Shown here: one piece after another, positions 24,659 to 37,500 of the stretch
Position numbering within the stretch: position 1 is the first letter of the stretch
Layout: every line of letters starts with the position of its first letter
Origin: Rhizaria sp. SCN 62-66
Lineage: Eukaryota > Rhizaria, unplaced
Direction of reading: 5' to 3'
Assembly: GCA_001724265.1 (NCBI GenBank)
Contig: MEDY01000200.1
Coordinates: 1-53,061 of the forward strand
DNA length: 53,061 bases
Notes under the pieces: model-generated
Databases searched by the model: none
What the model was told of the DNA's origin: nothing
The model's input: the letters and a program-made list of their open reading frames with translations, nothing else
Made by a program: the position numbers and the translations under genes

Positions 24659-27152
24659 CGTGGCCGTCACAGGCGCCCTGCTGCCGCTCGTCGCGACCGT
24701 CGCCGCGGGCATGCGCGGCAGTGCGCACACCGGCGCTGTCTCCACCGTCAGTGGCGGCAGCACCAGCACCAGCAGCGGCGGCAGCGCGGGCAGGAGCGGC
24801 CACCGCGGCGCGGTGACAAGTCTCCCGCCGTCGCTCTCCGAGGCCGGCAACGCCACTGCGGCCGAAGCCTTCGCGGCGGCGCCGTGGCCCTTTGTCTCGC
24901 GGCTCTCCTTCTCCGCCGCCGCGGTCGCCGCGCTTCCCTTTGCGGGCCCCGAGCCCGCGCTGCTGTGCACGCTGCTGGCGCGCGCCGCTGCCACGCGCGG
25001 ACTCGGGCTCGCGCTTGCCACCGCGCTGGCGCTGGCGCTGCTGCGCGCCGGCCTCGTCACCGCGGGCGTGGAGAGTGAGCTGGTGGCGCTCAGGGCCGCC
25101 GCCGCGGCCGCCGCTCTTACCGCCACCGCCGCAGACGCCGACGCCGCCGCCGCTGCCACGACTGCTGAGTCGGAGCACCACAACTCTAGCTCGAGCTCGA
25201 GCGCGGGCGCGGGCGTGTCTGTGGCGGTGGCACTGCGTCGCGCGCTGCCGCTGCGCGCGCGCTGGGCGCTGCTGGCGGCGGCGGCGCGCGCCTCGGCGCC
25301 GCTCTGTGTGCAGCTGCTGCTCAAACAGACCTTGCACACCGCCTTCCCCGCAAACCTCGCTGCCGCCGCTTCGGGCGCCAGCGCTGTCAACACCGCCGCC
25401 GCCGCGGGCAGCGGCTTTGCGCGCCGCAGCGACTGGGACTCTGACGTCAGCGTCAGCACCGGCGGCGGCGGCGGCGGTGACAGCGGAGCGACTGGGCTGA
25501 GCGTGGCCCACATGCCGCTGGCTGCGTTCGCAGCCTGCCCGGCTCCCTACTGGGCTGCGGGCGCCGCCGCGCTCGCGCTCGCGCGGGACGCCCTCGGTGG
25601 CCCCTGTTCCTGCTCGCAGGCCCTGCAGTCCCCCACTGGCACTGGCGCTGGTGCCGGCGCCGGGACAGGTGTCGGCGCGGTCAAGCTGGGCCGCGCGGCG
25701 CGGCGGCGGCTGACCGCGGACGAGGACGACGACGACGACTGCGCTGACTGCCCCGCCCTCTTCAATGCAAACGCTCAACAGCATCACCAGCAGCAACAGC
25801 ACGGGACGTTGCTGCTGTCCCGTGGCGCCGGCGCCCGGCGGCTGCGGCAGGCTGCGCGCGCGTGCCGCGCCCTCGCCCGCGCGCAGAGAGCCCTGGCTGC
25901 GCCCGCCGCCGCAGACGCCGCAGACGCCGAAGCCGCCACTGGCGCATGCGCTGGCGCTGGCATTGGCGCGAGCGCTGCGGAGAGGCGGCAGTGGCTGTAT
26001 CTGTTCGACATCTCCGACCTCAGCAGCGGCAGCGACGGCGACGGTGACAATGACGGTGACACCGCGAGCGCGAGCGCGAGTGCTGAGCTAGAGCAGAGCT
26101 CTGTTGGCTCGAGCTCTGCCTCGAGCTCGAGCTCGAGCTCATCGAGCATGAGCACCGGCACGGCCTCCCTGCTGCTCATGCTCGACACGGGCAGCTCGGG
26201 CTCCGGCTCCAAGCCTGGCTCTGGTTCCGGCTCCGGCGGCGCCGTCGCGAGCGCCGCCGCGCAGGCCGCCGCCGCGAGCGCGCGGCTGCGGGCCCTGGGC
26301 GTGACGCCGCTGCTGGTCGACGCCGCGCGCGCGCTCGCCGGCGCCGACTCCGAGGGCCGCATCCCCCTCGTCCGCGCCCCACTCCAGGGCAATAGCAGCG
26401 GCCACGGCAGCGGCAGCGGCAACGGCAACGGCGGTCACTGGTGCATGTGTCAGTACACCGCCGCGCCCTACGCCGGCGGCAACGGCGAGACGGCGCCGCT
26501 GCCGCGCCTGAGCGAGGCCGTGGAGGCCGTGGTGGCGCTGGCGCAGACGCGCTTCTTCCTGGCGCTGCACTCGCACGACGCGCACTTGCGCGCAGCCGCT
26601 CAGCACGGCCTCGGGCTCGGGCTGGGACTCGACGGCGACGGCGACGGCGACGACGTCGGCGCGGGCGCGGACGGGGGCACGCCAGGGGCCAAGGGGGGGC
26701 GCAAGCGTGGTGCAGCCGCGTCCGCGGCCGGTAAAAAAGCTGGGGCGACGCCTCAAAGCGGCGCCAAGAAGGGCGCTGCCGCCAAGAAGACTGCGACTGC
26801 GGCCGCTGCGGCGACCGCGACACCCAAGGGCCGCGGCGGCGCCAAGGCGGGCACGGGCGCTGCTGCGGGTGCGGGCGCGAGCGCTGCCAAGAAGGGTGCC
26901 GCGGGCGGCGGCAAGAAGGCTAAGAAGGCCGCGGTGGACAGCGATGTGGACGAGTCTGACTTCGTGCTGACGCAAAACAGCAGCATCTTCAGCAACGACG
27001 ACGATGACGACGACGATAATGATGATGACGATTCTGATGACGATGGCAATGACGACAATGAGCGCGATAACGACGGTGATGGCAGCGAGGCCGAGAGCTT
27101 CCTGCCGCAGACGTCCCGGAGCGGACGCCAAGTCAAGCGCACACGCCGGTGA
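7560..27152 (+). CDS. Giant SCC2/NIPBL-type cohesin loader with PHD finger (four exons, about 6364 aa)
   Basis: Exons are 7560-19741, 19894-20556, 20727-21101 and 21278-27152 (TGA). Donors are GTACGT, GTACGC and GTACGT, and all joints keep frame. SCC2/NIPBL loads the cohesin ring onto chromatin together with SCC4/MAU2. Evidence for the family: a C4HC3 PHD finger at about residues 1853-1917 (CVC, CDRCHGWFHARC, WVCDRC), as in plant SCC2; then HEAT repeats in NIPBL order, DPAPSAREAALEVVARMLL (about 2780), LGDSSVLVRRRSAKAAAGTL (about 2845) and GDGDAGVRAAAAGALAALWF (about 3075); then a VVLRVLPHC block near the end of exon 1 and FELARAHYCKRAAPV across the second intron. These cores sit in huge Ala/Gly/Ser, Gln and Asp/Glu spacers. 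A Lys-Ala repeat follows the PHD finger, and the C-terminus is a histone H1-like Lys/Ala tail ending in an acidic patch and a basic terminus. It is over twice the length of human NIPBL (about 2800 aa). No in-frame TAG occurs in it. The start is the first ATG after the pyrimidine-rich leader. Confidence 0.75.
13728..13905 (+). repeat. GCCAAG-type repeat coding a Lys-Ala tract
   Basis: Repeated GCC AAG / GAC AAG codons in SCC2 exon 1 encode an Ala-Lys-Ala-Lys-Asp-Lys tract at about residues 2057-2115, some 140 residues after the PHD finger. It resembles the DNA-binding tails of linker histones and could give the loader non-specific chromatin affinity; that role is inference. Confidence 0.8.
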
Positions 27153-27496
27153 TTAAAGTGTAAGAGAAATGTTACTTATGGACATATTTGCGATACTAAG
27201 TGTATGATGTAACCACACAATTTCAGTTAATTTAAGTATTATTTGAATACAAATATTCAATTTTATTTCATTGAATCAAATTAACTTAGCAAATGACTCG
27301 CATTTCAAGTCACAATTGCTTAACCAAGAAGACTTTGGATGCACGTTGATTAACAAAGTTGCAAATGAATGAAAATCAGAATAGTTCGTAGTTTCACACG
27401 GCAAACTATATTTTCACACGGCAAACTCTTCCGATCAGCCCGAGGGCCCGTACCCTGCGGCGAAGTCTATTAATATATTAATATTAGAATAGTAGC
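27153..27496. other. AT-rich 3' flank of the cohesin-loader gene
   Basis: About 345 bp between the SCC2 stop codon and an orphan GC-rich exon. It includes a direct repeat of TTTCACACGGCAAACT at about 27392-27428. No gene is seen; it probably holds the SCC2 3' UTR. Confidence 0.5.
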
Positions 27497-27712
27497 TTAA
27501 ACTCGCTCAGTCCCATCCCGGCCCTTGACGCAGACCGTGGCGGTCGAGGCGCCCTGCTTGGGCTACAGCGTCACGCCCGTGGCCTCGCGGCCGCGGTAGC
27601 ACGTGGGCACGGGCTGCGGCGGTGTCCTGCACGGCGTGCGGCGCGTCGTCGAGGAGCACTCGAACAGGTCCAGGTTGCTCGCGGGAAAACACCAGCCAGG
27701 GGCGGCGGAGGC
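27497..27712 (-). pseudogene. Orphan Cys-rich exon with in-frame TAG, ends in TAA
   Basis: A sharply bounded GC-rich island in AT-rich DNA. On the minus strand it begins at a good acceptor (TTTTACAG just above 27712), runs 71 codons and ends with TAA (27497-27499), with one TAG at 27563-27565. The translation contains GWCFPASNLDLFECSS, then C-R-T and T-C-Y-R-G-R, then after the TAG P-K-Q-G-A-S-T-A-T-V-C-V. Five cysteines in 71 residues suggest a secreted or extracellular module, but I do not recognise it. No partner exon with a matching donor was found in the next 1 kb upstream, so it is either the last exon of a gene with a very long intron or an exon remnant. Confidence 0.4.
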
Positions 27713-28703
27713 CTGTAAAACGGGAGGAACGGGCACAAACTGCACAAGCTGCAATAATCAGCTGTCGATTTTACCGCTTTCTTGTGGAAAGCGGTAGTAT
27801 ATTGTCAACAAAATGTTTTTATCGAAAGCTGTCTTCAAAGTAGCGTCTTCCTCTTCGCACACGGCGAAATCATCGTCTAATAAACTGTAATTCCTCTATA
27901 GCGCATTGATTATTTGTAAAACAACAATAAATAGATATAATAACTAAAATAATTTTTTTAATACTAATTTTACATTAATTTAAAATTAATATTTTTTAAA
28001 CATTAATTTAAATTACAATACTTAATTAATAAATGTTTTATAGTAAATTATTGATTTATTGTTATTTTATTGTTTATTAAGTTCTAATTTGGTAACTTTT
28101 GGTCCTCGAAAATTCCCCAAAGTCTCCAGAAGACTAAATGATTTATGTAAATAAAAAACTATTGAAATATGCATAACGTATATATAACAGATTATAAAAT
28201 ATATATTATATAAGTTTCAATTAAAAAGACGTATGTTTGTAAAGCAATAAAATAGCAATATTATATTTTTTTACGTTGCGAAATATTATTTGATATTTTG
28301 TAAGCAATATTTGTGCTAAAAAATACCAGTCTTTGTTGCTTTGAGCATGTAAGACTTGAGTAGTGCTCGTATTAAGTATTCTCGGTTTTAAGCATGCGAA
28401 TTAGCTTCGTTCGCCAAAAAATATGCGACATGTATGTGACAATCGTATTATTTTGCAGAAAGACTGCGTAACTATGAAGCCAAAGTCGCATCGGCGTTCA
28501 TGCGGAAGTTTGCGGGAGAAGACAAGTTCATCACTTTATTTTGAACGAAGCATTGAACTTTACATGTGTGAGAAGAAAACCAATGCACATTTTATGTTCT
28601 GTTGCATTGTTGTAGTGATATCTAAGTAGTGTTTCATTTCATTGAAAAGTACGCAAATTTTTAAGAGAACAAACTTATCATATCATACAGGAGGCGCATG
28701 CTC
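27713..28703. other. Very AT-rich intergenic block
   Basis: About 990 bp, of which roughly 27880-28330 is extremely AT-rich (runs of A/T with few G or C). It lies between the orphan exon and the 3' end of the minus-strand kinase gene. A 68-codon plus-strand frame at 28423-28629 has no family resemblance and AT-rich codons unlike the genes here. No RNA gene or repeat array is evident. Confidence 0.6.
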
Positions 28704-31700
28704 TTAGTACGTGTTGTCACCGTCGTCGTAGCCGCCGTCGCCGCCGCCGGCCGCCCCACCCGCACCGCCACCGGCCCCGGGCCCCGCGGCGCCTGCCGCC
28801 GCCGCAGCGGCTGCAGCGGCCTCTGCGGCCTCCGCGCGGCGCTCCCAGTGCTCGGCGCGGAGCGCGGCGCGCTGCGCCATGAGCGCCAGCAGCAGCGGCT
28901 GCGGGGCCTTAAGTTCGCCGCCCGACTCGGGCTTGCCCTAAGACGAGAGAGATAGGAGAGAGAAGGCACACAAGTAAGAGAGCAAGTGAGTGCGTGGTGT
29001 TGGTTGATGTGCAAGATATAAAATACGATTGTTGCGATGAAGACTCTTTGGGCGCGGGTTTTAAAGCGTTATCCACGTTAACTCCACGTACGTGTGACTG
29101 CGAGGCCGCGGTGGCGATGCTCACAGTCAGTGACTTGCTCCGCGTCAGCCCCGGGGGACTGTGCTGCTGCTGCTGGGGCACCGAGGCGCCAGCTGTCGCG
29201 GCAGCGCTCTTGGCGGCGCCGTGAACTGGGCAGCTGTTGTTGCCGCCGCTGGCAGGCTGGCCGGCGCCCAGACCCGTCAGAGACGGCGGCATTTGACCCT
29301 GCGACTGAGGGGGCATTGGGGGCGGCAGCCGGGGCCGCGGCTGCTGCGGAGGCGGGGGCGGCGGCGGCGGCTGCTGCTGCTGCTCGCTGCCAGCTCCCTT
29401 GTTGTTGTTACCGGTGCTGCTGCTGTTGCCTGCGCTGTTGGCGTGCGGCCGCCGGGGAATCGGCGGGATCGGCGGGATCGGGGGCGTTGCGCCGGAGCCA
29501 GCGCTGTTGACGCCTGCGCTCGCACTATTCGACCCAGGCACCGGCAACGACAGTCTGCTGTTGCTGCCGATGTTATAACACGTGCAGACAGTCACGTTGT
29601 CGGTCTCCTCCCCCGCCTCAGCGCCCGCCCCCGCGCTGCCAGTGGTGCCGTCGGCGGCGGCAAGCGGCAGCAGCAGCGGCGTCGTGACCGTGGGCACGAT
29701 GTTGGTGCGCACGTGGAAGCGGTACTTCTTCAGCCACTTATGCTTCAGCAGCTGCGCGGCACTCCAACGGTCCTCCGGCGCGCGCGCGCAGCACTTGGAG
29801 ATGAAGTCCTGTTGGAGGGCAGGCAAAAAAAGAGCAAAAACAGCAATAGCAATGGACACAGAGTAGTATTTGTGAGAGAGTTATACACGCGTGATATCAA
29901 ACATTCTTTGTTCATATGGCGACATATTTCATCATAAGGCATGCTATCTGTCCACGCACCAGGAAGAGCTGCGAGTAGCCCATGGCGGCGACTGCCTCGG
30001 GCGCGACCGAGGGTGGGCCGGCCGTCTCGTTGGAGATTGCAAAGAGCGCCTTGACCGGGTGGAGCCCGTAGTGCGGGGGTTCGCCTTGCGCCAGCTCGAC
30101 CGCCGTCACGCCCAACGACCACACGTCGGCCTTGGCGTCGTAGGCGGCGCGCGCGATCACCTCGGGCGCCATCCAGTACGGCGACCCCGCGAAGGTGTGG
30201 CGCTTGCGCACGGAGCGTGTCAGGCGCGCCGCGACGCCGAAGTCCGCGATCTTGACCTCGCCCTGGTGCGACAGCAGCAGGTTCGCGGCCTTGATGTCGC
30301 GGTGCAGCGCGCCCTGCGAGTGCAAGTACTGCAGCCCGTGCAGCGCCTGGGAGTCAGCAAGAGTGAGAGTGACAGTGACCAGGTGAGGCAGCGAGTGAGC
30401 GAGTTAGAGACAGCGAGTGAGTGAGAGAATAAAGGCAGAGTTATATGGTGAGAGATTTGAGGAGAGAAAAACAAGTTTTACAACAGAAAGCTCAAAAGAA
30501 AGAAATATAAAATTGGATATTTTAATGATAAAATAGCATAGTATGATCTTGGAGAAACAGTTGATTCGCAAAACTGTCAATATCTTCATTTTAGTGGGTC
30601 ATTCGACAGCAAAGACATCCAGCTTTCGGCTGGCTTTGGGGTGTATCAATCGGCGTGTGGACACGTACCTCCCAAAGGATGCCGGCGATGCACTCCTCGG
30701 GCAGCGGCCCGCCGTCACGGAGCAGCTGGAGCACGGAGCCGCCCGACAGGAACTCCATCACGATGTTGAGCTCGGTCCCCGCCGTGATGGCCGTGTAGTA
30801 CCGCACGATGTACGGGCCTGCGGGACAGTGTACGCGCAGCGCAGGTGCATTGTAGGTGCAGCGCGAGAGCGCAGTGCAGTGTGCACGCAGTGTCGTGGTG
30901 GAGCAGGGCAGAGACAGCGATCGTGTGCACAGGGTCGTGACGTACAAGGAGGAGCGAGATAAGACAAAACACGAAACAGACATGAGATCGAATCAAATAA
31001 ACATAATTTCCGCGAAAAATAAACACGTATAAACCACAAAATGACACATTAAACAAGAAAATACCCGCAATAAAGGATCATTACAGCGAGATAAATATGC
31101 CGCGAGGAGTGACGTACTCGCGCAGTGCGCCATGGCCGTGGTCTCCGCGGTGACGGCGGCGATGGCGTCAGCGCTTTCGTCCAGGTCGACAACCTTGAGC
31201 GCGACCACCGCGCCCGACACGACGTCGATGGCGTGATACACGGCGCCGAAGGACCCGCGGCCCACCTGCCGCAGACGCCGGTACCGCGTCATGAGGAACG
31301 CGCCACCCGCACCAGTCGCGCCGCCCGCGCTGGCCGCGTTGCTCGCCGCACTGCTGCTGCTGCCGCTGCCAACATTGATGCTGCTGCTGGTGCCTACATC
31401 GGGGCCGGGCCCGGGGTCAGCGCGGCTAGCCACGCTGGCGCTAGCGCTAAGAGTGGGGGCATTGTTCTGTTGAGGCTGCTGCTGCTGAAGCGAGCTCGAG
31501 CTCAAGCCCAAGCTGGCGCTGACGGCGCTGGCGACGCTGGCCGAGTTGCTGCTGGTAGGAGAGGCGGTCGAGGTCGAGGTCGACGTGCTGGGGGTCGCGT
31601 TGCTAGCGTAGCCACCGTAATTGCCGCCACTGCCGCCGCTGCTACTGGGCAGACTGGGGCCGTGGAAGGCGCGGGCGCTGGCGTTGGAGAAACTAGTGGT

Positions 31701-31781
31701 GTTCACAGCCGGGGGCGGCGGCGGCGGCGGCGGCGGCGGGGACTGTCGAGACCGGTAAAGCGAGGACTGCGGGGGCTGCAT
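28704..31781 (-). CDS. Ste20/germinal-centre-kinase-like Ser/Thr protein kinase (five exons)
   Basis: Exons on the minus strand are 31118-31781, 30669-30817, 29960-30346, 29092-29808 and 28704-28937 (TAA at 28704-28706). Donors are GTACGT three times and GTGCGT once. The joints give 716 residues. The first 165 residues are Pro/Ser/Gly/Gln-rich. The kinase domain spans about residues 167-430: glycine loop VGRGSFGAVY, Lys in ALKVVDL (about 195), HRDIKAAN at 286-293, DFG at 306-308 and the activation-segment signature GSPYWMAPEV. HRDIKAAN with GSPYWMAPEV marks the STE20 group; the N-terminal-side kinase domain and IVRYY hinge region fit GCK-type kinases (MST/STK24-26-like). The tail after the domain is poly-Pro, poly-Gln and Asn/Ser rich and ends in a short Ala-rich coiled coil and a Gly tail. 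All catalytic residues are present, so it should be active. Its pathway cannot be told from context; it is divergent from the IMPACT gene. Confidence 0.85.
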
Positions 31782-32832
31782 TGGGGACAAGTGCGGCCGC
31801 GGATGCAGCTGCTACGTTGCTGTACCTGTTGAGGAAAGTTACACTCGCACTGTCACAATCGCACAACCAGTCCCAGTCGCTGGGAGGTGAGGTCGAGGTA
31901 GCGCGGCACCACTTGCTCAAGTAGAGCTGGTGCTAAAGTGCTAGAAGCGGCGGCTGCCAACACCCACGTGCGCGCCTGTGACAGACTGTGTTGCGAGCAC
32001 GGAGAGGTGACAGACTGCACAGACTGGCGAGGAGAGGTGACGAGGTGACGAGAGGGGCGTTGAGCCTGAGGGAGCAGTAGGCAACGGAAAACAAAGAGTG
32101 GAGTCAGAAGCCGAGTGTATATACACAAGATAGAATATCTCTACAAGAACACGTCGCGTTAAAAGCACTGCGGTGTTTGTTGGGTGGCTTGAGAGCGGGA
32201 ATCGAGAGGGGAGCAGGGGCGCGCGCGGCGATCGCGAGAGGACCGGAGCACAAGACTGGAGAGCGGGGATAACAAGTCTTGTGGCACAAAACAATTTTGA
32301 AAATAGCAAGTAGACATCAAAGTATCCAGAATACAGCGGTAATGTTTGAGGGCAACGATGAAGTCGAGTGAGATATGAGGCACAAGATCAGCGGCTGAGA
32401 GGGCGCTGAGAGCACCACGTCGCGCTGTTTGGGGAAGCTCTTGTGGCTGCGTTTTACCCGCTGTCTGTACAGCTCCGAAATGATCGTCAGAGTGCGCAGT
32501 TCAGGTCTCTTAGACTTTTTGATTAATGATTCTAGCTATGTTTTAAATTAACACCTCTAAAGTGTTGATATAGACTCTCATGTGGAGTCTTCACTCTCAC
32601 TCTGCTGCCGTCACTCTGCAAGACCTTTACCCCTTCCCTACTATTCCCGTTCTAGCGCCACAAAGACTTCATTCTTCATAATCATATCTCAAAATCAGTA
32701 ACGATAATACTAATCACTTTGCTTCACCGTGTTATCACTCCGAAGCAGACACACCAAGCACATCACAGGCGCACTCTAAGCTCGCGTTCCTGCACCCCAC
32801 CAGCCCCCGCCCTGCGCCGCTAAACTCGCCCG
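31782..32832. promoter_or_regulatory. Divergent intergenic region between kinase (-) and IMPACT (+)
   Basis: About 1050 bp that should contain both promoters. The kinase side holds an acceptor-like pyrimidine tract followed by AG (minus strand, near 31829), so a 5' UTR intron of the kinase gene is possible. The right end, before the IMPACT ATG, is C-rich. Several minus-strand frames at 31853-32383 look like chance. No defined operator or TATA element can be supported. Confidence 0.4.
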
Positions 32833-34100
32833 ATGTCCGCCGCAGAGCGCCTGGCGGACGAGATCGAGGCCATTTCCTCGATCTACGAGCCAGAGAACGT
32901 GCGCATCGACGACTCTAATCCGCTCGCGACCCTGGTCACTGTCACAGTCACCGATCCCAACCTTCCCTCGCAACAGCAGCAACATCAAAATGCATCGCCG
33001 TCGTCTTACTGCGCGCTGCTTGTGACGGTCCACCTGCCGCGCGCTGCGTACCTGACGCGCACGCAGCCGGCCCCGCTGGCGACCTTCTCCTTCGCGCCGC
33101 CGCCGCCGCGCCGCGCCCCCGCGCCGCCGGCACTGTCGGACTGGCTGCCCGCCGCGGCCCAGGCCGAGGCGCGGGCCCAACTCGCCGCGCTGTACGCACA
33201 GCAGGGGCCGACGGGCGGGGAGGTGCTGTTTGAGTTCCTCGAGTGGCTGCGCGGCTGGGTCCACTTCCCCTCCCCCGCAGCCAGCCTCCGCGAGTCCACC
33301 GCCGCCGCGGCGGCCGAGGCCGAGGCGGCGGAGGCGGCGGCCGAGGCAGCTGCGCTGGCGGCGGCGGAGGCGGCGGCCGCGGGCGCCGGCGGCAGCGAAG
33401 GCGAAGGCAAGGGCAAGGGGAGCAATAACAACGCAGGCGGCGCTGCTGCTTCTGGCAGTACGAAGGTGGATTGGCGCGAGGCATGGGCTGAGAGGGGCAT
33501 CATGGTGGGGCCTACCGAGGTGCATTCTAAGTCCCGCTTTACGGCCTTCATGGCGCGCGTAGAATCGGCGCAAGATGTACGTTAACTAAGGATATTAGCT
33601 ACATTTTATCAGTATATTACACGGTTTATTTATTTTATTTGTTTTCACACTTGAAAATTGTTCGCTATACCTCTGTATATCAACTTGAAGTATTCTGACC
33701 CACTTTCGGCGATCAATCCCTTTCCTATCTGCGTTCTCAGGTCAAGACCGCTGTCGCTGCGCTACTGCTGAATCCGGACTTGCAGGTAGCGACGCACAAC
33801 ATGTACGCGTACCGCTTCACGCCCTCCCCGCCCTCTGGCGGCACCGGCAGCGTGGTGGTAGACGCGGACGAGGACGGCGAGGCGGGGGCGGAGCACGCCA
33901 TGCTATTTTACGTCAACGCCGCCGCCGTGCACAACTGCCTCATCATGGTCTCGCGCTGGTACGGCGGCATCATGCTTGGACCCAAGCGCTTTGCCATTAT
34001 TAAGAACGTGATGCGCGACGGATACGTCATGTACTGCAGCAAAACGGGCGGCAACGGCGCCGGCGCTGCTGCCGCTGCGACCGGCAAGGGCAAGAAATGA
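32833..34100 (+). CDS. IMPACT/YIH1 family protein: RWD domain plus UPF0029 domain (two exons)
   Basis: Exon 1 is 32833-33576 and exon 2 is 33741-34100 (TGA), with a GTACGT donor, TCTCAG acceptor and phase 0 joint; 367 residues. The N-terminus ERLADEIEAISSIYEPE is the classic start of an RWD domain (about residues 5-135). A poly-Ala/Glu linker of about 60 residues follows. Exon 2 encodes the UPF0029/IMPACT domain, with the signature VSRWYGGIMLGPKRFAIIKN and an acidic DEDGE stretch before it. IMPACT/YIH1 binds GCN1 through its RWD domain and so limits activation of the eIF2-alpha kinase GCN2 in the amino-acid starvation response; it acts in the cytosol. The length is close to the family's (about 260-320 aa) apart from the Ala-rich linker. 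The ATG chosen is the first in frame and opens directly into the RWD fold. Confidence 0.9.
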
Positions 34101-34563
34101 GATTATAAGCACAAACGAACATTCAAGGGGATTCAAAGAACTGTTTTAAAAATAATTGCAAGAAATGTCGAATTTTGTTTCGCTAATTCTTTGTTTTGAC
34201 GTTCATAAGCGACTTAAACATCCATCGTTTTGCTTGCTCTGCAGAGTGACTGCTGTTGCTTCGCAGCCAGCCGGTAAGTGCAACTTGAAAAATAATTGTT
34301 GGCCAAGCCGGGCAAGTGGGATGGGGACGCATTAGGTCACGATTTGATGAGGAATCAGTCGTCAAGTGCCTCGTATAGTTCCATCCCAGTGTGAAAGACG
34401 CGTTTACATGTACCAAAACGCTGTTTGATTTCCGCCCCGTGCTCATATACACCAACTTTTACATCACTCGCTCTTCCCACAGCCTTCACTCCCTCTCCAA
34501 CCCCCGCTTTTGCACGCGCGTTTCTCTCACCTTCTCTCGTCCTCCACACGTGCTCTCGCGCTA
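34101..34563. other. Intergenic gap between two plus-strand genes
   Basis: About 460 bp. The left part is AT-rich 3' flank of the IMPACT gene; the right 100 bp, before the next ATG, is CT-rich like other 5' leaders in this window. A 90-codon minus-strand frame at 34183-34455 is not convincing. No other feature is seen. Confidence 0.5.
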
Positions 34564-37500
34564 ATGTCGACTCCCGCGGCGCAGGGCGGCGGCGCGAGTG
34601 CTGCTGCGCCCCGTTCGCGCTTGCGCAAACGGCCCGCACCACCGCTGGCACGGCCCACCAAAGGCTCTGCCAGTGCCAGCGGTGTCATGAGCCAAAACTC
34701 GGTCCAGAGTCATAGCGATGATGATGATGACGCCGACGGCAATGATAAGGAGAACGTCGGCCTCAGCGGCTCACACAAGCAACAAGAACAGAAGACTGCC
34801 GGCCCTCTCCGCGGCCCCAGTCTCAGTCTCACAACGTCGTCATCGTCATCATCATCGTCATCATCATCATCATCATCATCATCATCAAGTAGCAGTAGCA
34901 GCGGTCGCAACGCGAACCTTTGCGCGAGCGCGAATGATAGCGGCGACGAGGACAGCGACGTTTCTGTGGCGATTCCCGGCGCAATCGACCTGTTCACCGA
35001 CAACTCACTGCTGCTGCCGCCGCCGCCATCAAAAGCCGCAACAGCAGCGAAGACGACGACAAAATCAACGACTGTTGCTGAAAAAGAGCATCAGCTTCCT
35101 CAACCTCTGCCTCCTCCTCTGCCTCAGCCTCTCGTCCTGGCCCCGGCCTCAATGCCCCTCTACTCCTGGTACGGCTACGGCTACCCGCAGGCCTGCACTG
35201 GCACTGACACTTTCGGTGCGAGCGCAAATGACCGTGAGCAGCAGCAGCTTTGGCAGCAGCAGCAGCGGTGGCAGCGGCGGCGGCAGTGGCTGTGGCGGCA
35301 CCCGGCTCTGCAGGCGCAACTGCGGGCGCTCAGGCTCACGGTAACTAGAGGTTCCACAGTCACTAAAGGGCTCACGGTCAGTTGCAGTAGCAATGGCTCC
35401 GGCTCTGGCTCCGGCTCTGTTGGCTACAGTGACATGCTTGCGACTCGCGGCCGCAGCAGCAGCAACAGTCTCGCTGTAAGTGCCTCCATGGCCGTGACTA
35501 AGTACCCTTGCCCGCCGCCCCCCGGAGGCCCGGCAGCGCTGCCCCTGTTGGCCGAGGCCTTGATTGCAGACGCAGACGCTGAGGCGGAGGCAGAGCGAGA
35601 GGCTTTGCAGTCGTAGGCACTGCTACGTCGCAGTGCGTTTTCGCCTGCGGTCTTCTGTGCAGGCCCCGCTCTGCCCGCCATGCCCCTTACAGGTCTAAGT
35701 GCCCCTTACACGCACACGAACCCGCTGCGCTCACTGGGCGCCGACGCGGCTCTAAGTGGCGCCGAGCTGGCTAAGGGCCTGTCTCAGCACCCCGGCACTT
35801 ACACTGCGTTCCCCCTTACAGCAGCGCAACTAGCCCGCACTTGCACTTACACTCACAAAGACGCTCATGATAACTATAGTTCTAGCTCTAGCTCTAGCTC
35901 TAGCTCTAGCTCCATTTCAGCCTCTGAAGCCTCTGTACCCTCTGTAGCCTCTGCCTCTGCACTGCGTCCCCCCCGCATCGACTGCCCGCTGCTGGCCGTC
36001 GTCTCGGTCGCCGCGGCGGGGGCGGCGGCGGCCGCGGCCGCGGCGGCGGCGGCGGCGGCGGGCCCCATTGCCAGGGCCGCTATCTCTAACGCCACAGCCA
36101 AAGCTGCGGCCGCGACTCCGACTGAAGCTGCGGCTGCGGCCGCGGCTGGGACTCCGACTGATGATGCCGTTTCTCAGTCTCAGTCTCAGTCGCTGACTCA
36201 GCCGCAGTCGTTGCCGTTGCCGTTGCCTCGGTGCGTGGCCACCCTCGGCCCTGTGGAGGCCCTCTGGCACCGACACGCCGACAAGTTAAGCCGCCTTGGA
36301 CTGAGGCTCGGACACCGGCCCCTTGTGGGTGCAAGCGACCGTGGTCACACAGTCACCGCGGCGACGGCCGCTGCGGCGACTGCCGCTGCTGCTGCTGCTG
36401 GCGAGACTAATGCTGGCGAGGCTAATAATACAGCCGTGCCTGATGTGTCTGATGTGGCTGCAGCGCCTGGGGGCGGCTATGTGAGTGTGATTGAAGGGGA
36501 GCGTCTCGGGGGCGGCTTGACTTTGCGGCCAGAGGTACTTAATCACCTGTCTAAGGGGGTGCCTCTCGGCCTCGCGTCACTTGCAGCCAAGGCAGATAGC
36601 AGTCTAAGTAGCGGCCGCAGTCTAAGTACCCCAGTCCTGGAGCTGCTGACAGCCGACTTGAGGCATGAGATTCAGACCAAAGATGAGACGCAAGTCAAAG
36701 ATGGGGCTCAGATCAAAGATGAGACTCGGATCAAAGCGGAGAATCTTAACAATGTCATCTCTAGCTCTAGCTCTCGTGCGATTGCTATTGCACCAAAGCC
36801 GCCCTCTCCCGTCTTTGCTCCCCTGGGCGCAATGAGCGCCGTCGCGAACGAGGCCGTGGAGCTGGCCGCACGTGTCTGCAGCAGCTGCGGCGGCGGCCGC
36901 AGGGACAGTCACGGCTACGGTTACGGTCACGGTCACGGTCCCTTTAGCAATCCCAGTCGTAACGACTCTCGCTGCGAGTGCGAGCGCGAGTGCACTGGAG
37001 GCAGCGGCGTCAGCTGCCAGAGCCGGCTGTACCAGCTGTTCCTCGCTGAGGCCGAGGCCGAGACGGCGTCACATCAGCAGCGGCAGCGGCCCCAGCTGTC
37101 CTCCGAGGCCGAGTCCGAGGCCGAGGCTGCGGCGGCGCTGCTGCTGACCAAGACACAGGCCAAGGTGAAGCAGCTCAAACGGCGCGATTCGCTGCTGGTG
37201 CTGAATCAGGACTACGGCGACGGCGACGTGAGCGTGAACGGTGGCAGTCTCACTCAGAGTGAGGCTCAGGCCGGCTCTCGCAAGACCGGCCATAGCGCCC
37301 AGAACAATGTCGCCCGCGAGAGCGACCGTGGCAGAATCAGTGCAACCGCGAGCGCGACTGCCGCGGCGACCGCGGCCGCCGCCGCGGCCGCCGCCGCCGT
37401 CTCAGCCGCCTACTGCCGCTCCCAATACATGCGCGACCTAACTTATGCGCAGGGCGGCTTCGCTGACTCAGTCGCTTTGATTTTGCCCGCAGCAGCAGCG